DNA of 64,000 bases from GCA-002733465 sp965230525 (GCA_965230525.1 OZ246008.1:1550001-1614000); one strand, 5' to 3'. Counted from the first letter of the stretch, positions 1 to 9,194 are shown. Program-made: numbers and translations. The notes: generated by a model from the letters alone, not told the origin.

Positions 1-2148
1 CTAATTTGGCAAAAAAGAAGGGCAGAGCTACTCACCCAAAAAACAGTGGAAGAAAGCGAAAAACGATTACGACTTAGTTTATGGGGGGGCGGTAACGAAA
101 TATGGGATTGGAATATTCGTTCTGGTGAAGTCCTTCGTTCAGATGCAGATAAGCACATAAATATCAACTGTTCCAAACTTTCTAGAAATCTAAAAGAACT
201 TTCCACCTACATCCACAAATATGACGTTGATCGAGTGCGGCTTGCTCTGAATGAACACTTGAGTGGGAAAACAAATTCCTTTGAGTCTACTTATCGAATT
301 CAAGATGAGAAACTAGAATGGCGTTGGATTCAAGACAGAGCCAAAATTGTTGAAAGAGATGAGAACAATTTGCCTGTCCGAATGTCGGGCACTCAAAAAG
401 ATGTTTCTGAGATCCACAGAAAAGATGAGGAAATTGAACGCTTAGGCCAGGCATTTAGAACGACCTCGGACGGCGTTTGGATTCGCGATGCTAAATGGAG
501 ATTAATTGAATGTAATCCATCTTATGAAAAAATCACAGGCTTTACCTTTGCGGAAAAAAAAGGTGAAGAGCTTTGGTTCCCCGATGTCTCAGAACAGTCA
601 GTGAATATCATTCAACGGATCCGACTTAGCCTTATGGAAAAAGGTAATTGGCAAGGTGAAGTTTGGGCCGAGCGAAAAGATGGTGACCCGTTTCCACAAA
701 AACTAACTGTTGATACTATTTTAGATGAGAAAGGCTACGTACGTTACTACGTAGGAGTATTCTCCGACATAACTTTCCATAAGAGAGCCGAAGAAGAGTT
801 TAGAAAACTAGCTAACTTTGATGCGCTCACAGGTTTACCAAATCGAGCCTGTTTATATGACCGATTAAATCAAACCATTGAAAAAACCCGAATTCGTCGA
901 GAACGCTTTGCAATCTTTGTTATCGACATTGATAACTTTAAGCGGGTGAATGATTCTTTGGGTCACAACGTTGGCGATATGCTAATTAACGAGGTTGCGC
1001 AAAGACTGACCAGCCGAAATCGAGACGGCGATACCATTGCTAGAGTCGGAGGCGATGAGTTTGTAATCATTAGAGATGATATTCAGTCGTCGACCGAAGT
1101 TGCATCATTTGCCGAGTCAATGCTGAAGGAGCTCAACGAACCTGTTTATATAAAAGGTCAAAAGCTCAGCTTGAACTTTTCCATAGGCATTACAATATCA
1201 CCCGATGATGGTATTACAGCAGAAAAACTGTTGCGTAATGCTGATACGGCAATGTATGAAGCAAAAAAAGAAGTGCTTAATTCGTATCATTTCTATTCGG
1301 TTGAATTAAACGACAAAGCGCGTAAAAAATTAGCTATGGAAAATGAGCTTCGTCGAGCGATTGAGCGAGGTGATATCGACCTTGCCTATCAACCGAAAGT
1401 TGACCTTAGCACCGGTCGTGTCTGCGGAATGGAAGCATTAGCTCGCTGGTCGCATCCTAAGTTTGGTTTTGTGAGTCCCGAAGAGTTTATTCATTTGGCG
1501 GAGGAAACAGGATTAATTCAGCCGCTAGGCCATCAGATCTTAAGAAAAGCCGTAAGACAAACTCGTGAATGGGTTGAGGCAGGTATAATGCGAGGGAGAA
1601 TGAGTGTTAATTTGTCGGCACACCAATTTTGGCATCGCGATCTAACTTCAGAGGTTAAAAGCATACTTGAGCAAGAATCTCTAAATCCTCAATATCTTGA
1701 ATTAGAACTGACTGAAAGTGTGTGTGTGCAGGAAATCGACCAGACCATAATGCAAATGGAAGAGTTGAGAGCATTAGGGATCAATTTAGCACTGGATGAC
1801 TTTGGAACCGGTTATTCTTCTTTGGCTCAGCTTAAAACGTTGCCACTTAATGTTCTTAAAGTGGATAAAAGCTTTATTCAAAATGTGGAAAACAATAAAC
1901 AAGACGGAAATATCGTCAAAGCGATTATTGATATTGCAAGTAATCTTGAGCTCGATGTGGTTATCGAAGGGGTTGAAAGCAAAGATCAGTGCGATCATCT
2001 ATGGCGTAGCAAAGCAAGATTTATCCAAGGCTATTTCTTTAGCCGACCAGTTCACCATCTCGAGCTTGAGAAGCTCCTTTCCAAGAAATGGGAAACCAAA
2101 GAGTATCTCAACGATATTGCCGATAACGTTACTAACTTTACGGCATAA
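1..2148 (+). CDS. PAS-PAS-GGDEF-EAL cyclic-di-GMP turnover protein (5' end outside window)
   Basis: The frame is open to the first base, so this is the C-terminal part of a longer protein. A GTG at 46 could be mistaken for the start, but the basic stretch before it (WQKRRAELL) looks like the cytoplasmic end of a membrane helix. Order: PAS_3-like domain (about 80-420), second PAS (about 440-800), GGDEF (about 815-1290), EAL (about 1345-2080). GGDEF is intact at 1048-1062, with an inhibitory RxxD (RDGD) five residues before it. The EAL domain keeps EALARW, NLSAHQF, ELTES, DDFGTG, KVDKSF and VIEGVE. Both diguanylate cyclase and phosphodiesterase activity are therefore possible. In this family the missing N-terminus is often a periplasmic two-component propeller plus Y_Y_Y module; that is inference here. 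Confidence 0.93.
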   Translation, partial: LIWQKRRAELLTQKTVEESEKRLRLSLWGGGNEIWDWNIRSGEVLRSDADKHININCSKLSRNLKELSTYIHKYDVDRVRLALNEHLSGKTNSFESTYRIQDEKLEWRWIQDRAKIVERDENNLPVRMSGTQKDVSEIHRKDEEIERLGQAFRTTSDGVWIRDAKWRLIECNPSYEKITGFTFAEKKGEELWFPDVSEQSVNIIQRIRLSLMEKGNWQGEVWAERKDGDPFPQKLTVDTILDEKGYVRYYVGVFSDITFHKRAEEEFRKLANFDALTGLPNRACLYDRLNQTIEKTRIRRERFAIFVIDIDNFKRVNDSLGHNVGDMLINEVAQRLTSRNRDGDTIARVGGDEFVIIRDDIQSSTEVASFAESMLKELNEPVYIKGQKLSLNFSIGITISPDDGITAEKLLRNADTAMYEAKKEVLNSYHFYSVELNDKARKKLAMENELRRAIERGDIDLAYQPKVDLSTGRVCGMEALARWSHPKFGFVSPEEFIHLAEETGLIQPLGHQILRKAVRQTREWVEAGIMRGRMSVNLSAHQFWHRDLTSEVKSILEQESLNPQYLELELTESVCVQEIDQTIMQMEELRALGINLALDDFGTGYSSLAQLKTLPLNVLKVDKSFIQNVENNKQDGNIVKAIIDIASNLELDVVIEGVESKDQCDHLWRSKARFIQGYFFSRPVHHLELEKLLSKKWETKEYLNDIADNVTNFTA

Positions 2149-2350
2149 TGCTAATTAAACTTCTTTCTATCTAAAAATCGGGCTCAGTTGCGCCCATCAA
2201 AAATGAATCTTTGAACAAATATTCATAATCTCAAAGCGAAATAACTCATCTCAACCTACAATTCTTTGTCAAAATCTCTGTAACTTAGCTCTCAGTTTTC
2301 CTCAACCTACCTATAAATCCGACCAAAAGCTGGTTAAATATTGACCAGTT

Positions 2351-2372
2351 GTTTTGTTTATGTAAACAAAAC
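2351..2372. promoter_or_regulatory. Perfect 10+10 bp palindrome, candidate operator
   Basis: Left arm GTTTTGTTTA and right arm TAAACAAAAC are perfect reverse complements separated by TG. It lies about 60 bp before the -35 box of the repeat gene. There is no T-run, so it resembles a dimeric regulator site more than a terminator. The cognate protein is unknown. Confidence 0.45.
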
Positions 2373-2432
2373 AGAGTCAAAATCTCATATTGAGAATGTT
2401 TGATTTAGGTCATGTGAACCAGTTCTCACTTG

Positions 2433-2461
2433 TTGATCTTTACACTTTAGCTCTGTATATT
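2433..2461 (+). promoter_or_regulatory. Sigma70-like promoter of the repeat-protein gene
   Basis: TTGATC at 2433-2438 and TATATT at 2456-2461 are 17 bp apart. Transcription would start near 2468, about 68 nt before the ATG at 2536. Confidence 0.5.
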
Positions 2462-2535
2462 GCCAAATAGCATAAATAAAATTTTTCTTAACCTAAATTG
2501 CATTATGAAATGCAAGTAGTTGTGGAGTATCGGTC

Positions 2536-3243
2536 ATGTTTGGTAAATACGCTTGGATTGTATTGTTTGTAACAAATGTTTTAGCTCTAACATGGATAAG
2601 TTCTAATTTGAGTAAATTAATTCAAACCCAAGTTGAAAGGAAGTCGACAGTATTTTCTAATATTGAATACTTGGACTCAGCAACGATTCGGCTTTCTGGA
2701 CGAGGGCAAGTTGACCCAGCAGCCGCTCGAATTGCCGGGCGGGGACAGGTTGACCCAGCAGCCGCTCGAATTGCCGGACGAGGGCAAGTTGACCCAGCAG
2801 CCGCTCGAATTGCCGGACGAGGCCAAGTTGACCCGGCAGCCGCTCGAATTGCCGGACGAGGGCAAGTTGACCCAGCAGCCGCTCGAATTGCCGGACGAGG
2901 ACAAGTTGACCCGGCAGCCGCTCGAATTGCCGGACGAGGACAAGTTGACCCGGCAGCCGCTCGAATTGCCGGACGAGGACAAGTTGACCCGGCAGCCGCT
3001 CGAATTGCCGGACGAGGACAAGTTGACCCGGCAGCCGCTCGAATTGCCGGACGAGGACAAGTTGACCCGGCAGCCGCTCGAATTGCCGGACGGGGACAGG
3101 TTGACCCAGCAGCCGCTCGAATTGCCGGACGGGGACAGGTTGACCCAGCAGCCGCTCGAATTGCCGGACGAGGACAAGTTGACCCAGCAGCCGCTCGGAT
3201 TGCCGGACGGGGACAAGTTGACCCTAAAAACAAGGCTGTGTAA
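2536..3243 (+). CDS. Membrane-anchored 13-residue tandem-repeat protein, function unknown
   Basis: The ATG has a good ribosome site (GGAG at 2523-2526). Residues about 5-28 form one hydrophobic helix, followed by a linker and then 14 copies of a 13-residue unit RGQVDPAAARIAG. The last copy is cut to RGQVDP, and the protein ends KNKAV. The final part of the linker (ATIRLSG) looks like a degenerate earlier unit. Copies differ only at third codon positions of this frame: CGA/CGG, GGG/GGA/GGC, CAA/CAG, CCA/CCG and GGG/GGA. No difference changes an amino acid. That supports this frame over the other open frames across the array. A single N-terminal helix suggests an inner-membrane protein with a periplasmic repeat rod, or an exported protein. 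I recognise no family. Confidence 0.75.
   Translation: MFGKYAWIVLFVTNVLALTWISSNLSKLIQTQVERKSTVFSNIEYLDSATIRLSGRGQVDPAAARIAGRGQVDPAAARIAGRGQVDPAAARIAGRGQVDPAAARIAGRGQVDPAAARIAGRGQVDPAAARIAGRGQVDPAAARIAGRGQVDPAAARIAGRGQVDPAAARIAGRGQVDPAAARIAGRGQVDPAAARIAGRGQVDPAAARIAGRGQVDPAAARIAGRGQVDPKNKAV
2701..3225 (+). repeat. 39-bp tandem repeat array, 13 full units plus a partial one
   Basis: Units start at 2701 and recur every 39 bp to 3208. Units 6-10 (2896-3090) are identical, which suggests recent expansion or homogenisation. The array lies wholly inside the gene at 2536-3243. The period is a multiple of three, so gain or loss of units would keep the frame. There are no spacers, so it is not a CRISPR array. 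Confidence 0.97.
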
Positions 3244-3387
3244 TATCAGTTAATTTAAATTATTTGTTTCGAGCTTTCTCACAAAAAGTTTACCGGCTAA
3301 AAGTTACCCACGTGTACCTAAACTAAAGTACCGACAAATATTTAGAAAGCTAAGTCAACAAATTCTAATAAGTATTATTTAATCGAA

Positions 3388-6300
3388 TTAAAATTGTTTT
3401 GATTGAGTGTCAATCTTATTATTACTAGACACAAACTCAGAAGGCTTAATACCAACATAAGCTTTAAAGCAATTTGTAAAATAGCTTGATGATGTAAATC
3501 CAACCTTAAAAGCAGTATTTGTGACCGACTCGCCTTTCGCGAGTAAGTCTTTCGCTCTTTCCAGCCGGTACTTTCTTAAATATTCTGTGGGTGTCATATC
3601 AACCGTACTTTTCAATTTTCGTAGCAATTGGCGATCGCTCATTGCGACTTTGGTTGATAGTTCAGAGACTTTAATTTGTTGATCTTGATAGACTTCTTCT
3701 AAAATCTTATTAAGATTATTGATAAAAAGCTGTTCCTGATTTTCGCTTTGGTCTTCCACTTCCGTTACTTTACTTTTCTTAAAGACTGAATCGGCAAAAC
3801 GCTGTTTAAGCAGGTCTCTGATTTCTAATAAGCTTTTAACACGGATATTTAACTCATTAATATCAAAAGGTTTGGTTAAATACTCATCGGCTTTTTCATG
3901 CCAGCCTTTCATTCGACTCACTTTGTCATCTTTGGCGGTCAACAGAACAATTGGGATATGGCTGGTGGCTGTGTTTTGCCTTAGTTGACTCGTTACTTGG
4001 TAGCCATCCAGTTTGGGCATCATGATGTCACTAATAATTAAATCGGGAATTTCGTTAATCGCGATTTGCACACCTTGCTCACCATCTGAAGCAGTGATCA
4101 CAGTGTAAGTTTGCGCGATACTTTCTTTGATATATTCACGCATATCATCATTGTCTTCAATGACTAAAATGGTTTCTCTTTGATTAGATTGTTCACTCGC
4201 TTGATAACTAATTTTTTGAGGCGCGTGAGATTGCGCAGCCAATGTCATCATCTCCACATCTATCATTGATTCATCAATTCGATAGATAAGTTCGGCATTA
4301 TTTGTCGGATTTATTATTGGAAGTATCACAGTAAATGAGGTGCCTATCTGTGGCTCGCTCTCAAGTTGAATTTGACCCTGATGTAGCTCGACAAGGTTTT
4401 TAACCAATGATAAGCCAATTCCTGCACCTGGAGCATTTTCTTGATTAATATTGGTAGAACGATTAAAGCGCTCAAAGATAGTTGCCTGCTCATCTTTTGG
4501 AATGCCTATACCAGTATCTGAGACTTTCAACATAAATTCATTTTTATTGGTCCAGGTTTTTAAGCGGATAGTTCCATTAGCTGGGGTGTATTTGAATGCG
4601 TTTGATAATAAATTTAGCAGTATTTTTTCATAGGCATCAGGAGTAAACTCAAAATTAATATCCTCGATTTTTTCGACTGCAAATTCACATTGTTTTTCCT
4701 TTGCTAGTTCAACGAAACCATCGGCAATTAAGCGAGTGGTTTCACCAAATGCAATGGGTTGTTTCTGTATAATCGACTTAACCTGAAAGGATTCAATATT
4801 TAGTAGTTGGTCAACCATTCTTAATAGGCGATAACTATTTCGTTGAGTTGTTTCGAGCTGCTTTATTTCATTTGGTTGTGTTTTTGGGTTTAGCTTTTTC
4901 AAAACATTGGCAATAGGACCGAGAATTAAGGTTAGTGGCGTTCTAAACTCATGCGAAATATTTGCAAACTCTCGATTCTGTTTTTCTAGTAACTGTTCAA
5001 CTTCCTTCGTTCTTGCTGAGACTTCTTTTTCCAATGCCTTTGAACGTCGAGTTAAAGCGATAGTTCGGTATTGGATAACGGCGTAAAAGACAAATGCGAT
5101 GATAAGAGTATAAGCAATGTAAGCCCAAGTGGTTAACCACCACGGTGGCGAAATGGAAATAGCTAGTGTTCGATCGTTTTCGCTCCAAACTCCATTTTTA
5201 TTCTTAACTTTTACTCGAAAGGTATAGTCTCCATGAGGAAGGTTGGTATAGTTAGCGACTCGTTTTTTGTAATCTACTTCGCGCCAACTTGTGTCGAAAC
5301 CGTCAAGAATATAAGAGTAGGTCAGTCGCCTTTGTTCTATCGGTAGCGTCGGAGCTGAAAATTCAAGTGCCAGACTATTTTGACTTGCTAATAATTCTAG
5401 CGACTCAGTGCTGGAAATAGAGGTCTTCAAAACTGATGCGCTGTTTGGTGATACAGAAGTGTTATTTATAATTAATTTTGTCAAATTTACATGAAGGGGC
5501 GTTGTCTTATGGTTCGTTTGGTTTGGGTCGAACCTAATAAAACCTTGCGCAGTCCCCAGGTAGAACAATCCATTTTTATCAATTGCACGTGGCCAATTAA
5601 ACTCGCTACTGGGCAAACCGTCAAATTCATCAAAGAGCTTCCACTCTTGATTGGAAAGATTAAACCTATAGAGACCATTCAGAGTGCCTAACCAAACTTC
5701 ATGACTCTTCGAGTTATAAAGGCTTGTTACCACGTCATGAAATTCACGAGTTGTATTTATTTTAGTAAGCGATTTAAAATCATTTGCAGGTGCCTGGAAT
5801 ATACCTAGGTCTCTAGTTACGACCATAAGTTTAGCGTCGTCGTAGTATACTAAAGCGGAGCTTGTAGGAATTGTAAATGTGGAAGAATCGACTATATTTA
5901 ATCGGTTATTCGTCCAACGAATTCTCATCACAGGCATTCCGCTAAGAGAAATTACAATATCTTCTTTTGATATCCAAGTGCAACCGCAGTCGATAATTCC
6001 AGGAGGGATCTTGATATTTGAGTGTGCGACAGGCTCAGTAAAACCTAAGTTATTCCATTTTAACAGAACTAAAAAATCCGTTTTATTGTCCTTGCCAAGT
6101 AATAAATCTCTGTCCCCACTATTACCTATTAGAGTATAGCGCGTTTGATCTATTTTTTTGGCTGGCTTGGTTAATAAATTTTCTTTGTCATAATTTAAGT
6201 GGTAGACGGCCTCAGACCAGTCTGCATAAAGTCTAAGTTCACCCTCTGAAACCTTGTTTACCTTGTTGATTCCCAACGATGAAAGAGCTTCCGGTGTAAT

Positions 6301-7548
6301 TAAGTATCGGTAAGCTTGAGTTTTTAAATTATACAGCCATAGTTTATTTGACATAGTACTGATGGCTAAAAGATTGTGATTTAGAAATGTTAATTCAGTT
6401 ACACTATTGGCGTAGTTTACATCGTTACTTTCAGGAACTCTGAATGATTCGAAGTTGCCCTTTAAATAATTATGAACAAAGACACCAAACCCAAAAGTTG
6501 AGATCAGAAGTTTACTATTTTTTGTTAATGAGATATCTCTAAAAGCAGTTGCAATATCGATTTCTGTCCCCGTATTTTTAGATACTAATTTAAGCTTTTT
6601 TATTCCCTCGCTTCCATGATAAAGAGCTTCATTAGAGCTCATCCAAAAATTACCATTTTCATCCTTTAGCAGTTTTTGAATAAACATGGGATTTCCTTCG
6701 ACAGGAATACGTCCAATTAGCGAAAACTCTGAGTCCAAATGAATCAGACCTAATCCCCAAGTCGATAAGTAGATATCATTGGCGTCATCTACAAAAATGT
6801 TAATAATCGAGATATTTGATAAAGCGGCGTAGTCGAAATTTTTGAGGGAGCTATTGTCACCATATCGTTTGAGGCTTATCTCGCCTTTGTTAAACAATTT
6901 CTTGCTCACTCCGGTCTCTGGGGAAAATTCGAAAAGTCCATTGCCCAGTGTTCCTAGTAGAAACTGGTCACTTGAAATTTCTTTAATTGACCTGATTGTA
7001 GGCAAGTTGTAATGGTTAACTTGTTTAGTTTCAATGTGGTAACTGGTTAAACCATAATACGAACCAATCCAAAGAATATTGTTGTCAGATAAATGAAGTG
7101 CTCGGATTCTAATATTGTTAGATCTAGTATTTGATATTCGTTCTATAGAAGTCTCAATGTTTACTCTTGTAAATTTTTCCTTAGAAATGTCGTAACGCAA
7201 AAGTCCAGCATCTGTACCTATCCAAAGCGTTTTATTGCGATCAAATACAATTGCACGACTCTCATTAATCGGAGAACCCACCACTTTGTTCATGTCATCG
7301 CGAAAGGACACGACCTCATTTCCATCAAATCGCTGCAAGCCATTTGCTGTCGCGAACCAAATAAAGCCGTTATCGTCTTCTAATGTCATAAAAACCGAGT
7401 CAGAAGTCAGTCCATCCTCACGACTAATGTGATGAAATTTCTTAATCGGATTAGCAACTACCGAACTGCTCATCAATATCGCAATAATAAAAATCAACGT
7501 CGCTTTGATTAGCGCAAGCCAAATATTCATAAAAGGTAATCGGAACAC
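3388..7548 (-). CDS. Hybrid two-component sensor kinase/response regulator (propeller-Y_Y_Y-HisKA-HATPase-REC-AraC)
   Basis: This is a one-protein signalling system of 1386 residues. In order: N-terminal hydrophobic export/anchor segment; periplasmic two-component propeller repeats (about 35-690); Y_Y_Y domain (about 735-795); membrane helix (about 803-826); HisKA with NISHEFRTP (phospho-acceptor His866); HATPase with TGIGIPKDEQ and GAGIGLSL; receiver domain with Asp1174 in SDIMMP; AraC-type HTH (about 1290-1375). It should sense a periplasmic signal and bind DNA directly. In Bacteroidetes such proteins often sense glycans; the ligand here is unknown. The start could be GTG at 7548 or ATG at 7530, and neither has a clear ribosome site. 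Confidence 0.92.
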   Translation of the reverse strand: MFRLPFMNIWLALIKATLIFIIAILMSSSVVANPIKKFHHISREDGLTSDSVFMTLEDDNGFIWFATANGLQRFDGNEVVSFRDDMNKVVGSPINESRAIVFDRNKTLWIGTDAGLLRYDISKEKFTRVNIETSIERISNTRSNNIRIRALHLSDNNILWIGSYYGLTSYHIETKQVNHYNLPTIRSIKEISSDQFLLGTLGNGLFEFSPETGVSKKLFNKGEISLKRYGDNSSLKNFDYAALSNISIINIFVDDANDIYLSTWGLGLIHLDSEFSLIGRIPVEGNPMFIQKLLKDENGNFWMSSNEALYHGSEGIKKLKLVSKNTGTEIDIATAFRDISLTKNSKLLISTFGFGVFVHNYLKGNFESFRVPESNDVNYANSVTELTFLNHNLLAISTMSNKLWLYNLKTQAYRYLITPEALSSLGINKVNKVSEGELRLYADWSEAVYHLNYDKENLLTKPAKKIDQTRYTLIGNSGDRDLLLGKDNKTDFLVLLKWNNLGFTEPVAHSNIKIPPGIIDCGCTWISKEDIVISLSGMPVMRIRWTNNRLNIVDSSTFTIPTSSALVYYDDAKLMVVTRDLGIFQAPANDFKSLTKINTTREFHDVVTSLYNSKSHEVWLGTLNGLYRFNLSNQEWKLFDEFDGLPSSEFNWPRAIDKNGLFYLGTAQGFIRFDPNQTNHKTTPLHVNLTKLIINNTSVSPNSASVLKTSISSTESLELLASQNSLALEFSAPTLPIEQRRLTYSYILDGFDTSWREVDYKKRVANYTNLPHGDYTFRVKVKNKNGVWSENDRTLAISISPPWWLTTWAYIAYTLIIAFVFYAVIQYRTIALTRRSKALEKEVSARTKEVEQLLEKQNREFANISHEFRTPLTLILGPIANVLKKLNPKTQPNEIKQLETTQRNSYRLLRMVDQLLNIESFQVKSIIQKQPIAFGETTRLIADGFVELAKEKQCEFAVEKIEDINFEFTPDAYEKILLNLLSNAFKYTPANGTIRLKTWTNKNEFMLKVSDTGIGIPKDEQATIFERFNRSTNINQENAPGAGIGLSLVKNLVELHQGQIQLESEPQIGTSFTVILPIINPTNNAELIYRIDESMIDVEMMTLAAQSHAPQKISYQASEQSNQRETILVIEDNDDMREYIKESIAQTYTVITASDGEQGVQIAINEIPDLIISDIMMPKLDGYQVTSQLRQNTATSHIPIVLLTAKDDKVSRMKGWHEKADEYLTKPFDINELNIRVKSLLEIRDLLKQRFADSVFKKSKVTEVEDQSENQEQLFINNLNKILEEVYQDQQIKVSELSTKVAMSDRQLLRKLKSTVDMTPTEYLRKYRLERAKDLLAKGESVTNTAFKVGFTSSSYFTNCFKAYVGIKPSEFVSSNNKIDTQSKQF

Positions 7549-7955
7549 TAGACGTCTAACTTATGACGGGATTAAACTGAAACTCGACCTTGATAAAAAA
7601 GAATGGATGACACAGGGGAAACTGGCTTTATATACAACATTGTAAATTCCTTTTTCTTATTTTTGTAAGCAGATGGCTTTTGATGTTATTTGTCGGTGTT
7701 ATTTGTTTGAAGAACTAAATAATTCGTTCAATGCTAAATTCTACGAAATCTTAACAGTGGAATCAAAATTAACTTAATTTTGGTTTATATCTACCAAGTG
7801 TAAATAGTGACTTTCCACAACCTGATTGACCTTTAAATAGTAAATTTCACCAATATAGAACCGAGCAGAATGTATAACTTGTTGAATTTATTATTGAAAA
7901 TAGTTGGTATGTAATTTGTATTTAGAATAATAATCTTGTCTGAATTAGGAATACT
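7549..7955. other. 407-bp divergent intergenic region
   Basis: AT-rich spacer between the divergent hybrid-sensor and yccF genes, presumably with promoters for both. A weak pair TTGAAA (7894-7899) and TGTATT (7917-7922), 17 bp apart, could serve yccF. I see no gene, terminator or strong repeat. Confidence 0.35.
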
Positions 7956-8339
7956 ATGTCTATTTTGCTAAATATCTTATGGATTATATTAGGTGGGTTG
8001 TTTGTTTTTTTAGGTTACTTTACTGCGGGAATTGCCTTGTGTTTTACCATTATCGGAATACCTTGGGGCATTCAGTGCTTTAAATTATCGATACTAGCCT
8101 TGTTTCCTTTTGGTTCAGAAGTGACTACTCGCTTTCCCTATAGCACGCCAACTAGTGGGATAAATATTCTGTTAAATATTGTCTGGTTACTATTTGGCGG
8201 GATCTGGGTGGTTTTAAACCACTTAGTTTGGGGTTTCCTACTTTGCCTCAGCATTATCGGTCTGCCTTTTGGGATCCAACATTTCAAATTGATGAAGCTA
8301 AGTTTTACACCTTTTGGCCGCGATATTGTTGATGTATAA
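7956..8339 (+). CDS. yccF: YccF domain inner-membrane protein
   Basis: A 127-residue hydrophobic protein with two tandem YccF modules (about 3-53 and 68-122). Each has the pattern NILW/VxxxxGG followed by an IIGxPxGIQxFKL segment, and each ends in a PFG motif. The family is widespread and its function is unknown. An AGGA ribosome site precedes the ATG. The gene stands alone between a divergent sensor and a tetR gene. Confidence 0.88.
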   Translation: MSILLNILWIILGGLFVFLGYFTAGIALCFTIIGIPWGIQCFKLSILALFPFGSEVTTRFPYSTPTSGINILLNIVWLLFGGIWVVLNHLVWGFLLCLSIIGLPFGIQHFKLMKLSFTPFGRDIVDV

Positions 8340-8360
8340 ATTTTAACTATAACGACCAAC

Positions 8361-8389
8361 TTGACTTTTAAGACGATCGGTCATATATT
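8361..8389 (+). promoter_or_regulatory. Promoter of the tetR gene, likely producing a leaderless mRNA
   Basis: TTGACT at 8361-8366 and TATATT at 8384-8389 have a 17-bp spacer. Seven bases after the -10 box is the A of the ATG at 8396, and no Shine-Dalgarno sequence fits in between. Translation would start at or next to the mRNA 5' end. Confidence 0.55.
8373..8389. promoter_or_regulatory. Candidate TetR operator 1
   Basis: Matches ACGAYCGGTCATATWTW, shared with sites at 9081-9097 and 9195-9211. The core GAYCGGTC is palindromic or nearly so. It overlaps the spacer and -10 box of the tetR promoter, as expected for autorepression. Confidence 0.65.
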
Positions 8390-8395
8390 CTCCCC

Positions 8396-8977
8396 ATGGG
8401 AAGAATAGGCCATTGCAGACAACATATACTAGACGCCGGTATCGGAGTGCTCACCAACAAAGGGTACAACGGAACGGGGATTAAAGAGATCGTGGATGCA
8501 GCGGGTGTCCCTAAAGGATCTTTTTACAATCACTTTGCGAGTAAGGAAGCATTTGTGGTCGAAGCGATCGAAAAGATTGCTACTGAAAACCTCGATTGGG
8601 TCAGTTCAATATTAACAGATGAGTCAATGTCTCCTAAACAGCGATTGCTTAACTTTTTTGATGCTGGGCACGAACTGCAAAAGGAGCAGGGATTTATGGG
8701 CGGCTGTTTTATCGGCAATTTATGTTTAGAAATGTCCGATGAAAACCAAGCTATTCGAGTCGCTACCACCCAGGTGATGTCGAAAATCGTAAAAATGATG
8801 GGCGATTGTTTACAACAGGCTCAAAAGCTCGGTGAGCTACCAGAGAAAGTCGATCCCTACGAGTTGGCGGAGTTTATTCATTGCGCTTGGGAAGGCGCTG
8901 TAATGAGAATGAAAGGTCAACGCAGCTGTCAGGCTTACGATATCTTCCGTAAACAGGTTATCGGTTATTTCAATTAA
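8396..8977 (+). CDS. TetR/AcrR family transcriptional repressor
   Basis: 193 residues. The N-terminal HTH includes ILDAGIGVLTNKGYNGTGIK and ends with GSFYNHFASKEAF, the typical TetR recognition helix and linker. The C-terminal ligand domain resembles the NemR/AcrR-like group. The apparent operator lies in its own promoter and twice upstream of the lipid A deacylase-like gene at 9254, so the pair is probably one regulon. The inducer is unknown. Confidence 0.9.
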   Translation: MGRIGHCRQHILDAGIGVLTNKGYNGTGIKEIVDAAGVPKGSFYNHFASKEAFVVEAIEKIATENLDWVSSILTDESMSPKQRLLNFFDAGHELQKEQGFMGGCFIGNLCLEMSDENQAIRVATTQVMSKIVKMMGDCLQQAQKLGELPEKVDPYELAEFIHCAWEGAVMRMKGQRSCQAYDIFRKQVIGYFN

Positions 8978-9080
8978 TCCTTTTCAGTAATTAAAACACT
9001 ATCGGTCGTCATAGGTGAACTATCCCCTTTTATAAGTGATTGAAAATATTAGTTACAACAAGGTTTTAGGTAAATGTAAA

Positions 9081-9097
9081 ACGACCGGTCATATTTA
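9081..9097. promoter_or_regulatory. Candidate TetR operator 2
   Basis: ACGACCGGTC followed by ATATTTA, 157 bp before the LpxR-like start codon. Matches operators 1 and 3 over 17 bp with at most two changes. Confidence 0.6.
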
Positions 9098-9194
9098 ATT
9101 TGAGAGGCTCGCAGTTTTAATCAAGCCAAAGTAACAGGATGCTAAGTGGCGTTCGATTAAAGCTAATTAGAATTAGGTTTTAAGTGAGTTTAAT

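Larger units (their letters stand above)
2149..2535 (+). other. 387-bp intergenic region before the repeat gene
   Basis: No credible gene on either strand. It holds a perfect inverted repeat at 2351-2372 and a sigma70-like promoter at 2433-2461, both listed separately. A short GGGC/GCCC stem near 2179-2194 lacks a T-run, so no terminator is called for the upstream gene. Confidence 0.5.

Noticed and set aside
2701..3225. CRISPR array
   Set aside because: Units are directly adjacent with no unique spacers, and no cas genes are near.
2622..3253. Other long open frames across the 39-bp array on both strands
   Set aside because: The repeat period is a multiple of three and contains no stops, so several frames stay open. 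Variation among units is silent only in the 2536 frame, and the others lack ribosome sites.
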